This document shows positions 57,392-64,000 of a DNA stretch of 64,000 bases, in pieces (positions within the stretch are counted from its first letter, which is position 1; the number at the start of each line of letters is the position of its first letter). The translations under genes and the position numbers were made by a program. A model generated the notes under the pieces. The model was not told the DNA's origin. It searched no databases and saw nothing but the letters and a program-made list of their open reading frames with translations. The stretch is from Lycium barbarum. Lineage: Eukaryota; Streptophyta; Magnoliopsida; Solanales; Solanaceae. The DNA lies in assembly GCF_019175385.1 (NCBI RefSeq), contig NC_083340.1:14458336-14522335 (forward strand). The letters run 5' to 3'.

Positions 57392-60240
57392 CTAATCTTC
57401 ACCTGGTCCCTCAGTTTCTTCCCCGGCTGACTCAAGGTCGATATCCGAATCCTCGGGGTCGAATACAGCCTTTGCTTCTGCTTCGAGCTTTTTGGCCTCC
57501 TCGATCAGATCTGATAAGTCCACTCCAGTGGGTTGGACTTCTTCGAGGGTTTATCTTCGGGATAAGCACCACACGTACTCGGCTCGAAGATTACTGGCCT
57601 CCTCGGAAGCAGTCACGCCGGCCTTATACTGGTCTAACATATCGTTATAGCCCGAGATCTGGTCAAGAGCCTTTACATATTCAGTTTGCAGATCGGTGAT
57701 GATCCGGCTCAGTCTATCTCGTTCAGCTTCGGCCGCAGCAAGCGACGAGCTAAGTCCGTTTACTTGTTACACCGTCGCCCGAAGCTGCTCTTTGAGAACA
57801 TCCCGCTCGGCTACAACACCGATTGTCGTTTTATGGAGGGAATTAAGCTCAGGTTTGATCCCATCAAGCTCCGCCCGATGCTGATCAATCTGGCTAACGT
57901 ATGCCCGAGCCTGTGAAGGAGGGGCATTAGCACCGACTATTAAAAATTTATTGTAAAGTTCGAAAGCCCTTACCTTCTCTACCAATTGATCACGTTCCTG
58001 CTTAGCCTCGGCAGCTTCGTTTCGAGCCGCTACTAAATCTGACTTAAGCATAGAAAGATCAGGGAAAGACGAGATGTATTCCAATTTCTACTCGTACAAA
58101 TCCATGAGCTCGTCCACCTCCTGACTCTTTCTTTTGAGCTCCTCCTTGAGCCGATCCACTTCGTTCCTGAGCCGGTGGAAGCTTGCAAGATGAAGCACAG
58201 AGGCCTATAAGGGAAAAGAGGAGCGGTTATTAAAATGAGGTGTGAAATTAAAGCTAAGTGCAAAGAGCATAGGAACAAGACCTACCCGGTTCAACGCCTG
58301 CTGAGCCTCGTTGAAAAGGCTCGATTTGCTGACTTCAGCTATTTTCTTACAGTCCTTTTGGGACACCAGAGGGTACAGATAGCTGGCCAGCCCGACCGGC
58401 CCCGATAACATGTTCATATTGGCTGGCACCTTGAAAGAGATTAGCCTCTTCCGATTCGGGTCGGTACTAGGGGCAGGAAAGACTTTCTCCAATCGAGGAC
58501 CGAAATTATCCCCGAAATAGTTGGCCACGGGGATGGATAAATGCTCGAAACCCGACATGCCAGGAGCGGGTATTTCATAACCCCCATAACCAGTTGCCCC
58601 TTCCGACCCTGCTGACTCCTCGGTCATCTTGCCCTTGGCTTTGTCAACATCGGCGGAAATATCCACCAATTGGGGAGGAGAATCTTGTAAGCAAATTATT
58701 TTTTCAGACGAGGACACAGCTTATATCGGAAAGACAGAACCAATACCATACAAAGGTGGAATGATAGGTACGTTTGAGGCCGGTACAGAGGAAGCTGCCT
58801 TCGATCCAACAGCTGCGGCTGGAAGCCTTCCCGAACCGTGAGTAGGAATGTGCTCTGTCATAAACTTTTTAGATGTTCCGAACTTCGAGCTGATGTTCCC
58901 TACGTCCGTCGATCTCGGGACATCCCTAGAACCCGTCAGAATTGGACTTGAGCTTTCCACCAAGGGTAGAGTAACCTCAGCAGAACCAGTCAGCTCTTGC
59001 TCAAGGGGCTCATATGTAAGTCGGTGTTTGCCCGCCAACTGGTCCTCATCATCGGAATGATCCGATGGTTGACCAGCGACATTGGCGTCCAGAGCCCGGG
59101 CCGAGACATCTTCCGAAGAGGTCTCTCTGATGGTGAGTCTTGATCTTTTCCTGACTTCGGAAGGAGCTCGAGAAGATTCGGAGGACTGCTTTTTCCTCCT
59201 CTCTGCTTTGTCTCCCTGATCGGGAGCCTCGATATCTTATTCATCGGCCAAGGCCTCAGCAACCTCCTGGCCCCAAATTTTGGTGCCTTTTGATAAACCT
59301 ATGAAGCGAAGATGAACCGTTTTAACTTATCAAACATGGTGTAGCATGTAGGGGAGACGGGACAGCGCTCTAAGGGAAGGACTTACCATGAGTTCTGACC
59401 TCCCACTGGGATCGCGACAAACGTCTCTAGGTGCGGTCGGCGTAAGTAAGTTGGGAACAGATTTTCCCGATCCATTGATCAATGTTAAGAACCGCACCGA
59501 GGGTTCGAACAAGTGCTATATACACACAAGCAAATCGAAGAGTCGGTATAAGTACAGACATATGATTATATCACACCAAAGTGAAGTTATTTACGGTTTG
59601 GGTTCCATTTCTCAGGAAATGGCAACTTGTCAGCAGGAATCAGATCCGTTGTCCTAATTCGGACAAATCTTCCCTGCTAGCCTCAGTCTCTATCTTCGTC
59701 CAGACCGGAGAAGGGTGCCTTTCTGGCTCGTTTTGAGAGTTTAATCATACCCCCTCTATTCAGAGGGGGACAATATAGCCGGAGTAGATGGTGCACTGTG
59801 AATGGAATATTCACGTTTGTAGTGAAATAACGGAGAAGCACAATGATCCTCCAACACGACGGATGAATCTGGCCGAGCGTAATGTCGTACCGTTTGCAAA
59901 AATCCACTACCACGGGATCGAGTGTGCTAAATGTGAATGGATAGGTATAAAAACTTAAATACCCTTCCACGTAGGTCGTTATAGCTTCATTCGGATCGGG
60001 AATAACGACCTCCTTACCCTTCCACCCACAATCTACCTTGACCTGTTCGAGTTTGCTCTGAGGTATCGTGCACAAGTAGTCCGATATTTCGACACCTCGA
60101 TCCCCTTGTTGAGAGGGTTTCTCGACCTTGGAATCCCAGAAGGTCGAGCAATCTTGGGGAATGAAGTCAGTCAGTACTAGCTCCGATTTTGGAGCCGAGG
60201 AGGTCTCACTGGTTTTAGCTTTTGAAGATTTGCCCGTCAT
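57392..60240 (-). pseudogene. Minus-strand gene B2 of the Tat element, several stops
   Basis: Starts at the ATG at 60240. Exon 1 holds the same N-terminal domain as copies A and B1 (YPFTFSTLDPVVVDFCKRYD, IHPSCWRIIVLLRYF, FTVHHLLRLY, FPEKWNP). Then come a Ser/Glu-rich linker and a C-terminal coiled coil ending acidic, with a TAG at 57392-57394. Introns read from clear borders: 58205-58285 (CGG/GTAGG to TTATAG) and 57911-57973 (GTAAGG to TTCACAG); an acceptor at about 59299 marks an earlier one. In-frame stops: a TGA/TAG pair near 59680, TAA near 59238, TAA at about 58718, TAG near 58084, and TAA near 57766 and 57550. The architecture matches copy A. Function unknown; not expressed as a full product. 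Confidence 0.75.
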
Positions 60241-60417
60241 TTCGGAAGTATGAAGGTAAGAAGGTTTGAATGAAGGTTTGAAGATTGGGTAGAGGACTGA
60301 TAAGGAGATATGAAGATATGAAGGTTTGAAGATATGAGGATCAACGTATCCAAATCACACGAAAGTAAAATTCTCTTTGGTAAAAGTCAGAAAGTGAAAA
60401 ATGAAAGGGAAAATTTG

Positions 60418-60427
60418 CTTTTATAGA
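60418..60427 (-). promoter_or_regulatory. TATA box on the minus strand for gene B2
   Basis: ctctataaaagc on the minus strand lies about 180 bases before the B2 start codon and is followed by a T/C-rich leader. The box resembles the plant consensus closely. Confidence 0.5.
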
Positions 60428-61079
60428 GTGGGGCCGAGATGGTTCGCCTTCCTTAATCGTCTTCAGAGCCAATAGGGTCTCGACGCGTGCCGATGTCAGA
60501 TGGATGTGACGGATGTGACCTTGATGTTATCTAACCATGGGAAGCGTACACGAGAAAGAACCGGGACGCCCCAATCAATCAACAGATCATACGTGAGCAG
60601 GTCAGCCTTCTGATGAGACTTAGGTTGGGCTCTCACACGGATACCACTATAATCAAGTAAAGCTTCCATATCGGTCGCAAAGGCATGGTTCCCAGCCAGT
60701 TGCGGTTGAGTATTAAAAATAAAATGTTCGAGCATGGCGGCCGGTAGCAAAACATTTTGGTGAATTGTAGAACAAGTGACTATTGATCGAATATTGCAAG
60801 GACATATACAAAGTTTCAGGTACAAACAACACATATGGAATGCTCAATAAAGTCCAACAAAAACCAATTCACAAATTCCCATTAAAGGTTGTTCCATTTC
60901 ACAAAATTCCGACTATATAGAATACATCAGTACATCAGGAAAAAACAGGAGAAGCCATACTCTACGGCTATAAATTGGAAAACGAAAGTAAGACAGCAAC
61001 ACTCTTAACCGACTTATCAAGTCGAAGGTTGAGATCTTTAGCCTATCCTACGGGATGCGGCAATGCTGCGTGATACCGA
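60428..61079 (-). other. Region between the two antisense genes; one unassigned frame
   Basis: A 112-codon minus-strand frame (60834 down to 60496) has protein-like composition (HAFATDMEALLDYSG, LLTYDLLIDWGVPVLSRV) but no recognised family. It could be a former exon of B1. Otherwise nothing was seen. Confidence 0.35.
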
Positions 61080-62236
61080 TTAGGCATCCCCAAGACCTGC
61101 ACCAGAGGCGGATGAACAAGGGATATTTGACTCCGGCAAATCTTCTTCATCAAGCACTATTGTTGGTGGAGTCTCGCCAAAAGGCATTTCCCGACGGGTC
61201 TGCATGATATAACGGGTTCGAACCCAAGATCCAACCCCCGAATGCCCAAATGGGAAGCTTCCAGTCTCTTTGCGCCCAGGTGCCCTCGGTGGCACATGTG
61301 CTCTTCTTCCCCGAACAACATCCTCAGCTACCGACTTTCCCTTGGAAGCTCTTCTCGTCTGAAGCCCTGAAAATCAAATGCATCGGGTTGAGACATACTA
61401 CAGGGAAGAGAGGGTCGAAATAATCAGATTAAAGAATTACCGTGGCTTTTGCCTTTCCACCCTTCAGGTGCCATTCTTTTCCAAGAACGGCCTATGCTAC
61501 AAGAAGCTCGGAGAAGGGCAACCACCCATTCAAAGATAGCCATATCAAGCTCGAGTTCAACCGAATTTGGTGAAGGGTTCCACGCCTCAGGAAAATTGGT
61601 AGGCGATGGACGGTGAAGTTGAACTGTGCATATCATCACAAATCGATGAAGCCACCTTTGGTCATAATTATCTTCGGGGTCAATCAGGCTTCGACTTCCT
61701 CTAGGAAGCATATGAACAATCCCCCCTACGATAACCCGAAGTATGTATATATGAAGCAGATGGTCCAGGGTGAAGGCGACCCTGGCTACATTAGCCAAGT
61801 TGTCAATACAATACACAAGTCTCCAAATTTGTGGGGCGATCTGTCTGATACATATCTGATACCGATGACAGAAGTCCTCGATCACTCGATGAACAGGGAG
61901 AGTGAACCCAATGGCAAAAGGAGAAGTGTATGACAACGAGTAACCAACAACATGGTAATTTATTTTCACACCATTCCCAACAGGGCGAACGTCAACATCT
62001 GCGCCTAAGTTGCAATCTTCCCTGACTGCGGTAATGGTGCCATCATCGATAAAAGATTCGAAGCTCCCCACCGAATCAAAATGGCGAATAATTTTGCAGT
62101 CGTTCGTATAGATAATTCCCGACGGGAGAATACCAGCAGCGAGATATTCTAGCTCCTTATAAGAACCAGCGGCTCCCGTTGACGGCGTGAACGAATGCTG
62201 ATCTTCACCTTGAGTCAATAATGGAACATAAGCCAT
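61080..62236 (-). CDS. Minus-strand gene B1 of the Tat element, apparently intact (360 aa, two exons)
   Basis: Exon 1 runs from the ATG at 62236 to 61441 and exon 2 from 61366 to the TAG at 61080. The 74-nt intron has GTAATT at its start and TTGATTTTCAG at its end. Removing it gives 1,083 nt with no internal stop, 360 residues. Residues about 105-225 hold the domain shared with A and B2: SPFAIGFTLPVHRVIEDFCH, QICIRQIAPQIWRLV, FTLDHLLHIY, then RWLHRFVMIC and NFPEAWNPS. Known name of the family, by recall: 'putative gypsy type transposon' (PF04195-like). Exon 2 is basic, then acidic (VLDEEDLPES), and it lacks the coiled coil of A and B2. It lies between pol and the 3' LTR in antisense. Openness in an otherwise decayed element may be chance or selection. 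Function unknown. Confidence 0.6.
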
Positions 62237-62609
62237 ATTCGTGGAAGGTTTTCCTTAACAATAAATGATCACACCCTAATGAAAGAAGATTCAAAATTCG
62301 AGGAGTGCTACGAGCTCAGTACGGGAATCGCAGTAAAATTTTTTAGGAGGGGAATGTGAGATTTGAAGAAGTGCAGATGCATGGGAAAGGAAGAGTACAT
62401 GGGATTTACATAGAAATAAAATCAAGAGGTCCTGTAGCGTATCAAGGGCTCTGACATAAGGAGGTCTCCCAAAAGGATTTGGCGGCTGGGTAATGATGAC
62501 CTAGCATCGGGCAGAGTAAGATGTTGATTAGAATGTATTGTCCTAGATAGTTAGAGGCGGCTGTTCAGCTTTATTTGGGTCCATTTCCCGCCGTAAAATT
62601 TTTTACCTC
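62237..62609 (-). promoter_or_regulatory. Upstream region of gene B1
   Basis: No strong TATA box was seen on the minus strand (a weak ttttatttctat near 62420). The T/C-rich stretch just before the ATG looks like a plant leader. No other gene. Confidence 0.3.
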
Positions 62610-62628
62610 GGGAAATGGGGGGACTATC
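62610..62628 (+). other. Polypurine tract
   Basis: gggaaatggggggactatc ends exactly at the 3' LTR. Purine-rich and in the obligatory place for plus-strand priming. Confidence 0.8.
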
Positions 62629-63212
62629 TGTATACGGGTAAAACCGAGGATACGGACATGCTCGATTTCCCGTTGTCATGGTAATGTTCGGGCACGATAT
62701 GACCGGCCTATCGAGGATGAGGCTTCAAGCTCGATCTGGAATGAGGCGTTAAAGGAAAGGCGGTTAACTACCATAAGAAGAAGACCGGAATATTCGCCCT
62801 CAACCGGATATTTCGGCGTTAATCTCGGCAACAGCTGTCACCATATTTCTTTTCCTTACTTAGAATTGTACTAGGGTTAGGACTCCTCTATTATATAAAG
62901 AGGAGGTCCCCATCCATTTTTGGAGGGTTCGGCAACAAAAAGAGAGAAAGAGTTCACTTAAAAAAGCAATAGAATCATCTAAGTTCATTCATATTGTTTC
63001 TCGATTTATCTTCATTATTCATTGTGTAAGCACCCGACAAAGGGGTTCGACCTCGGTTCCAATACCCGAGGCCAGTCATAATTAATATTTGGTCAAATCT
63101 GCTTCTTTATTTACTTATTCGCTTGTCTCGTAATCTAATCACGAATTGAATTTAGCTACATATCTTTGGCATTACGCATAAATTTAATTGTTCTCCATTT
63201 TAAGGTTAAACA
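62629..63212 (+). repeat. 3' LTR of the complete Tat element
   Basis: 584 bp, collinear with the 5' LTR without indels; starts TGTATACGGG and ends gttaaaCA. About 27 differences from the 5' LTR, almost all transitions. Confidence 0.95.
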
Positions 63213-63450
63213 AATATGGCATTACCTCTTGCAATTATCAATTTTACTCTTTTGCATTAATGCACAAAAACTCTTTCATATTTTACTTTATACAATCACG
63301 TGTCCAACACAGAATTATAAACCTACGTCAATCTAATTCCCCATAACTTTTTCCTAGCTACTTCAATTAACACTTCCATCGAAATACTTTGAGAAGTAAC
63401 TAATACATTTTTCATAATCTAAATAAAAATGTTCGTTAAGCTAATCACTG

Positions 63451-63550
63451 GGGTTGTGGTAAAATAGACAAAATCCCTTAATCCTTAGTAAAAATTTTGA
63501 GTTTGAGTTTTGGGAATGAAAAAATAATGATAGAAAAAACTCCCTCTCTA
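63451..63550 (+). mobile_element. Diverged tRNA-derived SINE remnant
   Basis: gggttgtggtaaaatagac (A-box region), aatcccttaatccttagtaa, then gagtttgagttttggg (B-box region) and gaatgaaaaaataat follow the layout of a frequent solanaceous SINE, heavily mutated. Confidence 0.4.
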
Positions 63551-64000
63551 ATTGGTCCTATATTGTTAGGATATACTATTAACCATGCGTTTAGATATAT
63601 TATATATTATGGAACAATTGTTTATTTATTTATTCAATTCAATAAAATGTTACATTAAATAGATCATTTTGTCATATATGTGTCCTTAACTTATATAGTA
63701 GATGATTTGGTGTATAGAGAGTAAGTTTATCCGTAGAAGACTAGATTATCAGTTCTTATAAGTTAAAAAGTTATAGTTCACAATCGTAGATGGAAATTTG
63801 GACAAACCATCAAAGTGATTGTAGCACGAGATTAAAGGTAATTTATCTTGATTACGAGAATGGTGTAGTTCTAACTTCTCGTGCTAGTGTGTTTTGAATG
63901 CATTGAACAGGACCAAGTAGAGATAGGTGTTTTAGACTGACTGGCAAAAACTTATTCTCTAAACTATTAAGTGTACTTATATTCTTAATCTTGATATAAC
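63551..64000. other. Intergenic, nothing recognised
   Basis: AT-rich, with short frames only. Confidence 0.4.

Larger units (their letters stand above)
50142..63217 (+). mobile_element. Complete Tat-lineage Ty3/gypsy LTR retrotransposon with antisense genes
   Basis: LTRs of 584 bp at 50147-50730 and 62629-63212 bound the element. The flanks aatac (50142-50146) and aatat (63213-63217) match at 4 of 5 bases. Order: LTR, primer site, gag, protease, reverse transcriptase, RNase H, a second RNase H, integrase (plus strand), spacer, then two minus-strand genes, polypurine tract, LTR. Two RNase H domains plus extra antisense frames place it in the plant Tat group. Hand comparison of the LTRs gives about 27 differences, 24 of them transitions, so the insertion is not recent. 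All plus-strand coding regions carry stops or frameshifts. Confidence 0.92.

Noticed and set aside
1..64000. Organellar insertions or endogenous pararetrovirus
   Set aside because: No plastid or mitochondrial gene pieces were noticed, and all reverse transcriptase sequence belongs to LTR retrotransposons with paired LTRs or integrase.

Overview
This window is nuclear DNA of a flowering plant, almost certainly a member of the nightshade family (Solanaceae). Four things point there: a TS-type tRNA-derived SINE, other short repeats familiar from that family, AT-rich intergenic DNA packed with miniature elements, and large Ty3/gypsy LTR elements. Only two host genes look intact: a single-exon mitochondrial cysteine desulfurase (NFS1-like, 4476-5837) and a short Nudix-like protein (9684-10265). 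A broken type I MADS-box gene lies at 757-1260. No bacterial, organellar, rRNA or free-standing tRNA gene was seen.

Layout. 0-4.4 kb: MADS pseudogene, three Stowaway-type MITEs and a 1.18 kb Harbinger-like element, ending in the NFS1 promoter. 4.4-10.3 kb: NFS1, a non-coding spacer and the Nudix-like gene. 10.3-24 kb: non-coding DNA with a diverged duplication (about 13.3-15.0 kb), foldback elements, MITEs and SINEs. 24.07-26.08 kb: a 2.0 kb LTR on the minus strand with a tRNA-iMet-type primer site. 26.08-32.2 kb: the 3' half of a Tat-lineage gypsy element carrying a long minus-strand gene, which a 1,382-bp solo LTR with a perfect 5-bp target duplication has split. 32.2-40.4 kb: a pair of inverted repeats, apparently a Mutator-like element, enclosing a very long LTR-like block. 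40.5-44.1 kb: two long near-perfect hairpins flanked by two inverted short elements. 44.1-50.1 kb: AT-rich DNA with a 171-bp tandem repeat. 50.15-63.21 kb: a complete Tat-lineage retrotransposon with two 584-bp LTRs.

The most unusual theme is the set of minus-strand genes lying between pol and the 3' LTR of the Tat elements. Three related copies occur in two elements. Their products combine a domain resembling the plant 'putative gypsy type transposon' family with charged linkers and coiled coils, they contain apparent spliceosomal introns, and two have a TATA-like box on the minus strand. In the complete element, gag-pol and one minus-strand gene are full of stops, but the second (62236 down to 61080) reads as an uninterrupted 360-codon product once one 74-nt intron is removed.

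All calls come from reading the sequence and from knowledge of the families; no database search was run.
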